From assembly GCA_029961685.1 (NCBI GenBank), contig JARWKL010000007.1:20531013-20595012 (forward strand): 64,000 nucleotides of DNA. The letters run 5' to 3'. This stretch comes from Aristolochia californica. Lineage: Eukaryota > Streptophyta > Magnoliopsida > Piperales > Aristolochiaceae. Positions 1 through 11,893 of the stretch are shown here, in pieces. The notes under the pieces are model-generated. The model was given only the letters and a program-made list of their open reading frames with translations. It was not told where the DNA came from and searched no databases. Position numbers and translations under genes: made by a program. The stretch's first letter is position 1. Every line of letters begins with the position of its first letter.

Positions 1-2013
1 AAAACATGTGTAGAAAAAATCTCCTTCATGTAAAATTCCAGGATATTAATTTAGGACTAGTGGAATTTCCCAAAATTGGATAACAAAACTTTTGTGGTGA
101 GTGAATAAAATTTCTTCATTTACTTTTTTTATTATTTTAAATTTTTCCGTGCATCAACTATGAAATTTTCAGTTTGCTGTGATCTATTTGCCTTTTTTGT
201 TTACGGGATGAAGGGAGAGCGAAAAACTCGAAGTTTTGATTTCAGAAAAATGTGTACATCTGAAACGGAAACACACAATGCACATATGTAGAGAGAGATA
301 ATTCCAAAGAGTGTCTGTAAGTTTTAGGGATTGTAAGCACCTTTTCGTTTTTATGTCTCAGGTTTTGCAATCGTCGGGAAAAATGGGTTGCGGAGGATTT
401 TTAACTGAGTGTTGAATTGCAATCCATAAGTCATTTCATACAAAAATATAGCCCGTTACGCATGATAAATCACATTACAATCATCTATGATTAATTATGT
501 CAGCTTTTTGCAAATGTGCAAAATAATGGCATGTTTGACTCGGGTAAATATCCCACCACAAGTTCACTTGAGAATTTAATGAGCGTTTGTTATTCTCTTT
601 AAAAGCTTTGCATCCATAGCCCATTTGCATCTTTAACATGTTTCAAATATGCATATCCATTTTTAAAACATGTGCGGATGAAATCTCTCTCTTGCAAAAT
701 TCCAAGCTATTAGGGTTAAACTAGTGGAATTTCCCAAACTTGGATAACAAAACTTTTGTGTTCATTTGTGGCGTGTGAATAAATTTTCTTCATTTACTTT
801 TTTTATTGTTTTAAACTTTTTCCGTACATTAACTATGAAATTTTCAGTTTGCAGTAAGCTTTTTGCCTTGTTTGTTTTCAGGATGAACGGAGAGCGAAAA
901 ATGAAAGTTTTGATTTAAGAAAAATGTGTACATCTAAAATAGAAAAGCACAATGCACAATTGTAGGGAGAGTTAATTCCAAAGAGTGTCTGTAATTTTTA
1001 GGGATTGTAAGTTCTTTTTAGTTTTTATATCTCAGGTTTTGCAATCGTCGGGAAAAATTTGTGGCAGAGGATTTTTAACTGAGTGTTGATTTGCAATCCA
1101 TAAGTCATTTCATACAAAAATATAGCCCGTTACGCATGATAAATCACATTACAATCATCTATGATTAATTATGTCAGCATTTTTCAAATGGGCAAAATAA
1201 TGGCATGTTTGACTCGGGTAAATATTCCACCGCAAGTTCACTTGAGAATTTAATGAGCGTTTGTTATTCTCTTGAAAAGCTTTGCATCCATAGCTCATTT
1301 GCATCTTTAACATGTTTCAAATATACATATCCATTTTTAAAACATGTGTGGATGAAATCTCTTTCTTGCAAAATTCCAAGCTATTAGGGTTAAACTAGTG
1401 GAATTTCCCAAACTTGGATAACAAAACTTTCGTGTTCATTTGTGGTGTGTGAATAAATTTTCTTCATTTAATTTTTCTATCGTTTTAAACTTTTTCCGTA
1501 CATCAACTATGAAATTTTCAGTTTGTTGTGATCTATTTGCCTTTTTTGTTTAGGGGATGAAGGGAGAGCGAAAAATTCGAATCTTTCATTTAAGAAAAAT
1601 GTGTACATCTGAAACGGAAACGCACAATGCACATATGTAGAGACAGATAATTCCAAAGAGTGTCTGTAATTTTTAGGGATTGTAAGCACCTTTTCGTTTT
1701 TATGTCTCAGGTCTTGCAATCGTCGGGAAAAATGGGTTGCGGAGGATTTTTAACTGAGTGTTGAATTGTAATCCATAAGTCATTTCATACAAAAATATAG
1801 CCCGGTACGCATGATAAATCACATTACAATCATCTATGATTAATTATGTCAGTTTTTTTCAAATGGGCAAAATAATGACATGTTTGACTCAGGTAAATAT
1901 CCCACCGCAAGTTCCCTTGAGAATTTAATGAGCGTTTGTTATTCTCTTTAAAAGCTTTGCATCCATAGGTCATTTGCATCTTTAACATGTTTCAAACATG
2001 CATATCCATTTCA
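1..2013. repeat. Monomers a, b, c (copy I)
   Basis: Monomer starts 1 (a), 665 (b), 1339 (c); anchors 371, 1045, 1720. Monomer a has 'gatttcag' and 'taagttttaggg'. Monomer b belongs to the 'taagctttttgcc' family with 'aggatgaacgg' and 'ttgtggcagagg'. Monomer c has 'aggggatgaaggg', 'attcgaatctttc' and 'ctcaggtcttgc'. The a monomer at 1 is about 11 bp shorter than its counterparts at 25329, 38359 and 54078, because 10 bp are missing between two 'tttgtg' direct repeats near 91-97 and one base is missing near 150. Confidence 0.93.
1986..2000. other. Inverted repeat catgtttcaaacatg near monomer ends
   Basis: Seven-bp arms 'catgttt' and 'aaacatg' flank one C. The form is found in c-class monomers just before a truncated or e monomer (for example 1986, and the matching place before 4268, 23982, 26678, 37021, 41732, 56102 and 63074). 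Other monomers have 'caaatatg', 'caagcatg' or 'ctggcatg' instead, which spoil the right arm. Several changes of monomer identity occur close to this block. Confidence 0.6.
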
Positions 2014-2244
2014 AAAACATGTGTGGATGAAATCTCTCTCTTGCAAAATTCCAAACTATTAGGGTTAAACTAGTGGAATTTCCCAAAATTGGATAACAAA
2101 ACTTTTGTGTTCATTTGTGTCGGGCAAATATCCCACTACACGTTCACTTGAGAATTTAATGAGCGTTTGTTATTCTCTTTAAAATCTTTGGCTCCATAGG
2201 TCATTTGAACCTTTAACATGTTTCTGGCATGCATACCCATTTTT
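2014..2244. repeat. Truncated monomer t1 (231 bp)
   Basis: It begins like an e monomer ('aaaacatgtgtggatgaaat') and runs to 'gttcatttgtg'. There the sequence jumps to 'tcgggcaaatatccc', the distal part normally found after the anchor of f monomers, ending in 'ctggcatgcatacccattt'. The anchor and both AT-rich tracts are missing. The join sits where e monomers read 'gtgttgggcgaa' and f monomers read 'gactcgggcaaat', so short homology around 'gggc' may have guided it. All six truncated monomers share this length and join. Confidence 0.92.
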
Positions 2245-4267
2245 AAAACATGTGTAGAAAAAATCTCCTTCATGTAAAATTCCAAGATATTAATTTAGGA
2301 CTAGTGGGATTTCCCAAAATTGGATAACAAAAATTTTGTGTTCATTTGTGGTGTGTGAATAAATTTTCTTCATTTACTTTTTTTTATTGTTTTAAACTTT
2401 TTCCGTACATCAACTATGAAATTTTTAGTTTGCTGCGATCTATTTGCCGTTTTTGTTTACGGGATGAAGGGAGAGCGAAAAACTCGAAGTTTTGATTTAA
2501 GAAAAATGTGTACATATGAAACGGAAACGCACAATGCACATATGTAGAGAGAGATAATTCCAAAGAGTGTCTGTAATTTTTAGGGATTATAAGCAACTTT
2601 TCATTTTTATGTCTCAGGTTTTGCAATCGTCGGGAAAAATGGGTTGCGGAGGATTTTTAACTGAGTGTTGAATTGTAATCCATAAGTCATTTCATACAAA
2701 AATATAGCCCGGTACGCATGATAAATCACATTACAATCATCTATGATTAATTATGTCAGCTTTTTGCAAATGGGCAAAATAATGGCATGTTTGACTCGGG
2801 TAAATATCCCACCACAAGTTCACTTGAGAATTTAATGAGCGTTTGTTATTCTCTTTGAAAGCTTTGCATCCATAGCTTATTTGCATTTTTAACATGTTTC
2901 AAATATGCATATCCATTTTTAAAGCATGTGCGGATGAAATCTCTCTCTTGTAAAATTCCAAGCCATTAGGGTTAAACTAGTGGAATTTCCAAAACTTGGA
3001 TAACAAAACTTTTGTGTTCATTTGTGGTGTGTGAATAAATTTTCTTCATTTACTTTTTTTATTGTTTTAAACTTTTTCCGTACATTAACTATGAAATTTT
3101 CAGTTTGCTGTAAGCTTTTTGCCTTGTTTGTTTTCGGGATGAACGAAGAGCGAAAAGTGAAAGTTTTGATTTAAGAAAAATGTGTACTTCTAAAATGGAA
3201 AAGCACAATGCACAATTATAGGGAGATTTAATTCCAAAGAGTGTCTGTATTTTTTAGGGATTGTAAGTTGTTTTTAGTTTTTATATCTCAGGTTTTGCAA
3301 TCGTCGGGAAAAATTTGTGGCAGAGGATTTTTAACTGAGTGTTGATTTGCAATCCATAAGTCAATTCATACAAAAATATAGCCCGTTACGCATGATAAAT
3401 CACATTACAATCATCTATGATTAATTATGTCAGCTTTTTTCAAATGGGCAAAATAATGGCATGTTTGACTCGGGTAAATATTCCACCGCAAGTTCACTTG
3501 AGAATTTAATGAGCGTTTGTTATTCTCTTGAAAAGCTTTGCATCCATAGCTCATTTGCATCTTTAACATGTTTCAAATATGCATATCCATTTTTAAAACA
3601 TGTGTGGATGAAATCTCTTTCTTGCAAAATTCCAAGCTATTAGGGTTAAACTAGTGGAATTTCCCAAACTTGGATAACAAAACTTTTGTGTTCATTTGTG
3701 GTGTGTGAATAAATTTTCTTCATTTAATTTCTTTATCGTTTTAAACTTTTTCCGTACATCAACTATGAAATTTTCAGTTTGCTGTGATCTATTTGCCTTT
3801 TTTGTTTAGGGGATGAAGGGAGAGCGAAAAATTCGAATCTTTCATTTAAGAAAAATGTGTACATCTGAAACGGAAACGCACAATGCACATATGTAGAGAG
3901 ATAATTCCAAAGAGTGTCTGTAATTTTTAGGGATTGTAAGCACCTTTTTGTTTTTAAATCTCAGGTTTTGCAATCGTCGGGAAAAATGGGTTGCGGAGGA
4001 TTTTTAACTGAGTGTTGAATTGCAATCCATAAGTCATTTCATACAAAAATATAGCCCGTTATGCATGATAAATCACATTACAATCATCTATGATTAATTA
4101 TGTCAGTTTTTTTCAAATGGGCAAAATAATGACATGTTTGACTCGGGTAAATATCCCACCGCAAGTTCACTTGAGAATTTAATGAGCGTTTGTTATTCTC
4201 TTTAAAAGCTTTGCATCCATAGGTCATTTGCATCTTTAACATGTTTCAAACATGCATATCCATTTCA
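2245..4267. repeat. Monomers d, b', c' (copy I)
   Basis: Monomer starts 2245 (d), 2921 (b'), 3595 (c'); anchors 2627, 3301, 3974. Monomer d has 'gctgcgatctatttgccg', 'tacatatgaaacgg' and 'gcaacttttcat'. Monomer b' has 'gggatgaacgaagag' and 'taagttgttttt'. Monomer c' has 'gcacctttttg' and 'aaatctcagg'. Together with t1 this makes a 2254-bp subunit (2014-4267), repeated directly afterwards as 4268-6521. Confidence 0.92.
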
Positions 4268-4498
4268 AAAACATGTGTGGATGAAATCTCTCTCTTGCAA
4301 AATTCCAAACTATTAGGGTTAAACTAGTGGAATTTCCCAAAATTGGATAACAAAACTTTTGTGTTCATTTGTGTCGGCCAAATATCCCACTGCACGTTCA
4401 CTTGAGAATTTAATGAGCGTTTGTTATTCGCTTTAAAATCTTTGGCTCCAAAGGTCATTTGAACCTTTAACATGTTTCTGGCATGCATACCCATTTTT
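4268..4498. repeat. Truncated monomer t2 (231 bp)
   Basis: Same length and same internal join as t1 ('gttcatttgtg' fused to a 'tcggccaaatatcccac' variant). It differs by small changes such as 'attcgctttaaaatc' and 'ctccaaaggtc', which are also found in the truncated monomers at 26678 and 41732. Those three form one subfamily; the ones at 2014, 56102 and 63074 form the other ('cccactacacg', 'ctccataggtc'). Confidence 0.92.
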
Positions 4499-6521
4499 AA
4501 AACATGTGTAGAAAAAATCTCCTTCATGTAAAATTCCAAGATATTAATTTAGGACTAGTGGAATTTCCCAAAATTGGAGAACAAAACTTTTGTGTTCATT
4601 TGTGGTGTGTGAATAAATTTTCTTCATTTACTTTTTTTATTGTTTTAAACTTTTTCCGTACATCAACTATGAAATTTTTAGTTTGCTGTGATCTATTTGC
4701 CTTTTTTGTTTACGGGATGAAGGGAGAGCGAAAAACTCGAAGTTTTGATTTAAGAAAAATGTGTACATCTGAAACGGAAACGCACAATGCACATATGTAG
4801 AGAGAGATAATTCCAAAGAGTGTCTGTAATTTTTAGGGATTGTAAGCACCTTCTCATTTTTATGTCTCAGGTTTTGCAATCGTCAGGAAAAATGGGTTGC
4901 GGAGGATTTTAACTGAGTGTTGAATTGTAATCCATAAGTCATTTCATACAAAAATATAGCCCGGTACGCATGATAAATCACATTACAATCATCTATGATT
5001 AATTATGTCAGCTTTTTGCAAATGGGCAAAATAATGGCATGTTTGACTCGGGTAAATATCCCACCACAAGTTCACTTGAGAATTTAATGAGCGTTTGTTA
5101 TTCTCTTTGAAAGCTTTGCATCCATAGCTCATTTGCATTTTTAACATGTTTCAAATATGCATATCCATTTTTAAAACTTGTGCAGATGAAATCTCTCTCT
5201 TGCAAAATTCCAAGCCATTAGGGTTAAACTAGTGGAATTTCCAAAACTTGGATAACAAAACTTTTGTGTTCATTTGTGGTGTGTGAATAAATTTTCTTCA
5301 TTTACTTTTTTTATTGTTTTAAACTTTTTCCGTACATTAACTATGAAATTTTCAGTTTGCTGTAAGCTTTTTGCCTTGTTTGTTTTCAGGATGAACGGAG
5401 AGCGAAAAGTGAAAGTTTTGATTTAAGAAAAATGTGTACATCTAAAATGGAAAAGCACAATGCACAATTGTAGGGAGAGTTAATTCCAAAGAGTGTCTGT
5501 AATTTTTAGGGATTGTAAGTTCTTTTTAGTTTTTATATCTCAAGTTTTGCAATCGTCGGGAAAAATTGGTGGCAGAGGATTTTTAACTGAGTGTTGAATT
5601 GCAATCCATAAGTCATTTCATAGCGAAATATAGCCCGTTACGCATGATAAATCACATTATAATCATCTATGATTAATTATGTCGGGTTTTTGCAAATGGG
5701 CAAAATAATGGCATGTTTGACTCGGATAAATATTCCACCGCAAGTTCACTTGAGAGTTTAATGAGCGTTTGTTATTCTCTTTAAAAGCTTTGCATCCATA
5801 GCTCACTTGCATCTTTAACATGTTTCAAATATGCATATCCATTTTTAAAACATGTGTGGATGAAATCTCTCTCTTGCAAAATTCTAAGGTATTAGGGTTA
5901 AACTAGTGGAATTTCCCAAACTTGGATAACAAAACTTTTGTGTTCATTTGTGGTGTGTGAATAAATTTTCTTCATTTACGCTTTTTATCATTTTAAACTT
6001 TTTCCATACATCAACTATGAAATTTTCAATTTGCTGTGATCTATTTGCCTTTTTTGTTTAGGGGATAAAGAGAGAGCGAAAAATTCGAATATTTGATTTA
6101 AGAAAAATGTCTACATCTGAAACGGAAACGCACAATGCACATATGTAGAGAGAGATAATTCCAAAGAGTGTCTGTAATTTTTAGGGATTGTAAGCACCTT
6201 TTCGTTTTTAAATCTCAGGTTTTGCAATCGTCGGGAAAAATGGGTTGCGAAGGATTTTTTACTGAGTGTTGAATTGCAATCCATAAGTCATTTCATACAA
6301 AAATATAGCCCGTTATGCATGATTAATCACATTACAATCATCTATGATTAATTATGTCAGCTTTTTGCAAATGGGCAACATAATGACATGTTTGACTCGG
6401 GTAAATATCCCACCGCAAGTTCACTTGAGAATTTAATGAACGTTTGTTATTCTCTTTAAAAGCTTTGCATCCATAGCTCATTTGTATCTTTAACATGTTT
6501 CAAACATGCATATCCATTTTA
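4499..6521. repeat. Monomers d', b'', c'' (copy I)
   Basis: Monomer starts 4499 (d'), 5173 (b''), 5847 (c''); anchors 4880, 5553, 6228. Monomer d' has 'gcaccttctcat' and 'cgtcagg', and only four T in 'ggattttaactgag'. Monomer b'' has 'aaaacttgtgcag' at its start and 'ctcaagttttgc'. Monomer c'' has 'gggataaagagag', 'attcgaatatttg', 'gttgcgaagg' and 'gggcaacataatg'. With t2 this is the second 2254-bp subunit. Confidence 0.92.
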
Positions 6522-7868
6522 AAAACATGTGTGGCTGAAATCTCTCTCTTGCAAAATTCCAAGCTATTAGGGTTAAACTAGTGGAATTTCCCAAAATTGG
6601 ATAACAAAACTTTTGTGTTCATTTGTGTTGGGCGAATAAATTTTATTTATTTATATTTTTTATTGTTTTAAATTTTTTCCATACATCAATTATAAAATTT
6701 TCTTTTTGTTGTAAGCTTTTTGCCTTGTTTGTTTTCGGGATGAAGGGAGAGCGAAAAGTCAAAGTTTTGATTTAAGAAAAAAGTGTACATCTAAAATGGA
6801 AAAACACAATGCACAATTTTAGGGAGAGATAACTCCAAAGAGTGTCTGTAATTTCTAGGGACTGTAAGCTCTTTTTAGTTTTTATATCTCAGGTTTTGCA
6901 ATCGTCGGGAAAAATTGGTGGCAAAGGATTTTTAACTGAGTGTTGAATTGCAATCCATAAGTCATTTCATAAAAATATATAGCCCGTTACGAATGATAAA
7001 TCACTTTACAGTCATCTATGATTGTTAGATCACATTTTTGAAAATGGGCAAAATAATGACTTGTTAGACTCGGGTAAATATCCCACCGCACGTTCACTTG
7101 AGAATTTAATGAGCGTTTTTTATTCTCGTTAAAAGCTTTGGATCCATAAGTCATTTGAATCTTTAACACATTTCATGCATGCATATCCATTTTTAAAACA
7201 TGTGTAGAAAAAATCTCCTTCATGTAAAATTCCAAGCTTAATAGGGTTAGACTAATGGAATTTCCCAAACTTGGATAACAAAACTTTTGTGTTCATTTGT
7301 GGTGTGTGAATAGATATTTTTTATTTACATTAGTTATTATTTTAAATATTTTCCACACATCAACTATAAAATTGTTATTTTGTTGTGATCTTTTTTGCCT
7401 TTTTTGTTTACGGGATGAAGGGGGAGCGAAAACTCAAAGTTCTGATTTAAGAAAAAGTGTACATCTAAAATGGAAATGCAAAATGCACAAATATAGAGAG
7501 AGATATTTCCAAAGATTGTCTTTATGTTTTAGGGATCGTATGCATTTTTTCGTTTTTGTATCTAAGGTTGTGCAATCGTCGGGAAACGGGGGAAGCGGGC
7601 CATTTTTAACTGAGTGTTGAATTGCAATCCATAAGTCATTTCATACCAAAATATAGCCCGTTACGCATGACAAATCACTTTACAATGTTCTATGATTGTT
7701 AGTTCAACTTTTCGAATATGGGCAAAATAATGGCTTGTTCGACTCGGGCAAATATCCCCCCGCACGTTCACTTGAGAAGTTAATGAGCGTCTGTTATTCT
7801 CTTTAAAAGCTTTGGAGCCATAGGTCATTTGAATCTTTAACATGTTTCTGGCATGCATACCCATTTTT
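6522..7868. repeat. Monomers e, f (first e-f pair, copy I)
   Basis: Monomer starts 6522 (e), 7195 (f); anchors 6902 and 7576. Monomer e has 'gtgttgggcgaataaa', 'gcgaaaagtcaaag' and 'gtaagctctttt'. Monomer f is the most divergent class: 'gtgaatagatattttttat', 'gatcttttttgcc', 'gaagggggagcg', 'ggatcgtatgca' and the GC-rich 'gggaaacgggggaagcggg'. This f variant ('aaggttgtgcaatcg', 'gggccattttt') is also found at anchors 43692 and 58063, always followed by g. Confidence 0.92.
7576..7591 (+). other. CENP-B-box-like motif in f monomers (first of 15)
   Basis: All 15 f monomers read 'tcgtcgggaaacgggg' at the anchor: 7576, 11601, 15626, 19651, 22348, 25036, 32009, 35381, 38066, 43692, 47721, 51093, 53785, 58063, 61434. 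The mammalian CENP-B box is YTTCGTTGGAARCGGGA. From its TCG onward the satellite differs by one T-to-C change, one inserted G and the last base; the base before TCG is A in place of T. The inserted G breaks the spacing of the essential box positions, so binding by a CENP-B-like protein is only a possibility. Other monomer classes have 'gggaaaaatggg' or 'gggaaaaacggg' here. Confidence 0.35.
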
Positions 7869-10800
7869 AAAACATGTGTAGAAAAAATCTCCTTCATGTA
7901 AAATTCCAAGATATTAGTTTTGGACTAGTGGAATTTCCCAAACTTGGAGAACAAAACTTTTGTGATCATTTGTGGTGTGTGAATAAATTTTCTTCATTTA
8001 CTTTTTTTATTGTTTTAAACTTTTTCCGTACGTCAACTATGAAATTTTCAGTTTGCTGTGATCTATTTGCCTTTTTTGTTTACGGGATGAAGGGAGAGCG
8101 AAAAACTCGAAGTTTTAAGAAAAATGTGTTCATCTAAAACGGAAACGCACAATGCACATATGTAGAGAGAGATAATTCCAAAGAGTGTCTGTAATTTTAA
8201 GGGATTGTAAGCACCTTTTCGTTTTTATGTCTCAGGTTTTGCAATCGTCAGGAAAAATGGGTTGCGGAAGATTTTTAACAGAGTGTTGAATTGCAATCCA
8301 TAAGTCATTTCATACAAAAATATAGCCTGTTATGCATGATAAATCACATTACAATCATCTATGATTAATTATGTCAGCTTTTTGCAAATGGGCAAAATAA
8401 TGACATGTTTGACTTGGGTAAATATCCCACCGCAAGTTCACTTGAGAATTTAATGAGCGTTTGTTATTCATCCATAGCTCATTTGCATCTTTAACATGTT
8501 TCAAATATGCATATACATTTTTAAAACATGTGTGGATGAAATCTCTCTCTTGCAAAATTCCAAGCTATTAGGGTTAAACTAGTGGAATTTCCCAAACTTG
8601 GAAAAAAAACTTTTGTGTTCATTTGTGGTGTGTGAATAAATTTTCGTCATTTACTTTTTTTATTGTTTTAAACTTTTTTCGTACATCAACTATGAAATTT
8701 TCAGTTTGCTGTGATCTATTTGTCTTTTTTGTTTACGGGATGAAGGGAAAGCGAAAAACTCGAAGTTTTGATTTAAGAAAAATGTGTACATCTGAAACGG
8801 AAACTCACAATGCACATATGTAGAGAGAGATAACTCCAAAGAGTGTCGGTAATTTTTAGGGATTGTAAGCACCTTTTCGTTTTTATATCTCATGTTTTGC
8901 AATCGTCGGGAAAAATGGGTTGCGGAGGATTTTTAACTGAGTGTTGAATTGCAATCCTTAAGTCATTTCATAAAAAAATATAGCCCGTTATGAATGATAA
9001 ATCACATTAGAATCATATATGATTAATTATGTCTGCTTTTTGCAAATGGGCAAAATAATGACTTGTTTGACTCGGGTAAATATCCCACCCCAAGTTCACT
9101 TGAGAATTTAATGAGCGTTTGTTATTCTCTTTAAAAGCTTTGCATCCATAGCTCATTTGCATCTTTAACATGTTTCAAACATGCATATTTATTTTAAAAT
9201 CATGTGTGGATGAAATCTCTCTCTTGCAAAATTCGAAGCTATTAGGGTCAAACTAGTGGAATTTCCCAAAATTGGATAACAAAACTTTTGTGTTCATTTT
9301 TGGTGTGTAAATAAATTTTATTCATTTATTTTTTTATTTTTTTAAACTTTTTCCGTACATCAACTACGAAATTTTCAGTTTGCTGTGATCTATTTGCCTT
9401 TTTTGTTTACGGGATGAAGGGAGAGCGAAAAACTCGAAGTTTTGATTTAACAAAAATGTGTACATCTAAAACGGAAACGCACAATGCACATATGTAGAGA
9501 GAGATAATTCCAAAGAGTGTCTGTAATTTTTAGGGATTGTAAGCACCTTTTCATTTTTATGTCTAAGGTTTTGCAATCGTCGGGAAAAATGGGTTGCGGA
9601 GGATTTTTAACTGAGTGTTGAATTGCAATCCGTAAGTCATTTCATACAAAAATATAGCCCGTTACGCATGATAAATTACATTACAATCATCTATGATTAA
9701 TTATGTCAGCTTTTTGCAAATGGGCAAAATAATGGCATGTTTGACTCGGGTAAATATCCCACCACAAGTTCACTTGAGAATTTAATGAGCGTTTGTTATT
9801 CTCTTTAAAAGCTTTGCATCCAAAGCTCATTTGCATTTTTAACATGTTTCAAATATGCATATCCATTTTTAAAACATGTGCGGATGAAATCTCTCTCTTG
9901 CAAAATTCCAAGCTATTAGGGTTAAACTAGTGGAATTTCCCAAACTTGGATAACAAAACTTTTGTGTTCATTTGTGGTGTGTGTATAAATTTTCTTCATT
10001 TACTTTTTTTATCGTTTTAAACTTTTTCCGTACATCAACTATGAAATTTTCAATTTGTTGTGATCTATTTGCCTTTTTTGTTTAGGGGATGAAGGGAGAG
10101 CAAAAAATTCGAATCTTTCATTTAAGAAAAATGTGTACATCTGAAACGGAAACGCACAATGCACATATGTAGAGAGAGATAATTCCAAAGAGTGACTGTA
10201 ATTTTTAGGGATTGTAAGCACCTTTTCGTTTTTAAATCTCAGGTTTTGCAATCGTCGGGAAAAACGGGTTGCGGAGGATTTTTAACTGAGTGTTGAATTG
10301 CAATCCATAAGTCATTTCATACCAAAATATAGCCCGTTCTGCATGATAAATCACATTACAATCATCTATGATTAATTATGTCAGCTTTTTGCAAATGGGC
10401 AAAAGAATGACATGTTTGACTCGGGTAAATATCCCACCGCAAGTTCACTTGAGAATTTAATGACCGTTTGTTATTCTCTTTAAAAGCTTTGCATCCATAG
10501 GTCATTTGCATATTTAACATGTTTCAAACATGTATATCGATTCCAAAAACATGTGTGGATGAAATCTCTCTCTTGCAAAATTCCAAGCTATTAGGGTTAA
10601 ACTAGTGGAATTTCCCAAAATTGGATAACAAAATTTTTGTGTTAATTTGTGTTGGGCGAATAAATTTTCTTTATTTATAATTTTTATTGTTTTAAATTTT
10701 TTCCATACATCAACTATAAAATTTTCATTTTGTTGTAAGCTTTTTGCCTTGTTTGTTTTCAGGATGAAGGGAGAGCGAAAAGTCAAAGTTTTGATTTAAG

Positions 10801-11893
10801 AAAAAAGTGTACATCTAAAATGGAAAAGCACAATGCACAATTGTAGGGAGAGTTAATTCCAAAGAGTGTCTGTAATTTTTAGGGATTGTAAGCTCTTTTT
10901 AGTTTTTGTATCTCAGGTTTTGCAATCGTCGGGAAAAATTGGTGGCAGAGGATTTTTAACTGAGTGTTGAATTGCATTCCATAAGTCATTTCATTCAAAA
11001 ATATAGCCCATTACGCATGACAAATCACTTTAATATCATCTATGATTGTTAGATCACATTTTTGAAAATGGGCAAAATAATGACTTGTTAGACTCGGGTA
11101 AATATCCCACCGCATGTTCTCTTGAGAATTTAATGAGCGTTTGTTATTCTTGTTAAAAGTGTTGGATCCATAAGTCATTTGAATCTTTAACATGTTTCAA
11201 GCATGCATATCCATTTTTAAAACATGTGTAGAAAAAATCTCCTTCATGTAAAATTTCAAGCTTAATCGGGTTGGACTAATGGAATTTCCCAAACTTGGAT
11301 AACAAAACTTTTGTGTTCATTTGTGGTTTGTGAATAGATATTTTTTATTTTTATTAGTTATTATTTTAAATATTTTCCACACATCAACTATAAAATTTTT
11401 ATTTTGTTGTGATCTTTTTTGCCTTTTTTGTTTACGGGATGAAGGGGGAGCGAAAACTCAAAGTTCTGATTTAAGAAAAAAGTGTAGATCTAAAATGGAA
11501 ATGCACAATGCACAAATGTAGAGAGAGATATTTCCAAAGAGTGTCTGTATGTTTTAGGGATCGTATGCACTCTTTCGTTTTTATATCTAAGGTTTTGCAA
11601 TCGTCGGGAAACGGGGGAGGCGGGCGATTTTTAACTGAGTGTTGAATTGCAATCCATAAGTCATTTCATACCAAAATATAGCCCGTTACGCATGACAAAT
11701 CACTTTACAATGTTCTATGATTGTTAGTTCAACTTTTCGAATATGGGCAAAATAATGGCTTGTTCGACTCGGGCAAATATCCCCCCGCACGTTCACTTGA
11801 GAATTTAATGAGCGTCTGTTATTCTCTTTAAAAGCTTTGGAGCCATAGGTCATTTGAATCTTTAACATGTTTCTGGCATGCATACCCATTTTT
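7869..11893. repeat. 4025-bp hexamer block, unit 1 (g h i c3 e f)
   Basis: Monomer starts 7869 (g), 8523 (h), about 9196 (i), 9871 (c3), 10546 (e), 11219 (f); anchors 8245, 8903, 9577, 10252, 10926, 11601. Monomer g lacks 5 bp in 'gttttaagaaaaatg' compared with its counterpart in copy III near 44230. A 16-bp deletion ('gttattcatccatagc') lies between the g and h anchors, near 8470, and gives the 658-bp spacing. Monomer h has 'ctcatgttttgc'; i has 'gatttaacaaaaatg'; c3 has 'gtgtataaattttc' and 'gagtgactg'. Confidence 0.95.
9011..9024. other. 14-bp perfect palindrome in h monomers
   Basis: 'aatcatatatgatt' equals its own reverse complement. It occurs after the h anchor at 9011, 13036, 17061, 29420 and 45132. 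Most other monomers have the related 'aatcatctatgatt' at this place (6-bp arms around 2 bp). f monomers have lost the left arm ('aatgttctatgatt' or 'aatgtcctgtgatt'). No function can be assigned from sequence. Confidence 0.7.

Noticed and set aside
100..130. 'gaataaa' as polyadenylation signal and T-rich tract as promoter element
   Set aside because: Such hexamers are expected by chance in AT-rich DNA, and nothing transcribed can be identified. Satellite transcription is possible but cannot be inferred from this sequence.
690..735. Telomere-like 'attagggttaaac' in most monomers
   Set aside because: It is a single, imperfect telomere-like unit per monomer and not a tandem run. f monomers have 'aatcgggttggac' or 'aatagggttagac' instead. 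It gives no support for a telomere or an interstitial telomeric array.
7297..7620. Open frames of 60-107 codons on both strands, some repeated many times (for example at 7297-7620, 43413-43736 and 57784-58107)
   Set aside because: They recur only because the monomers recur and are interrupted by stops or frameshifts in sister monomers. They overlap each other on opposite strands and have no recognisable domain. Preserved frames are explained by low divergence, not by coding selection.
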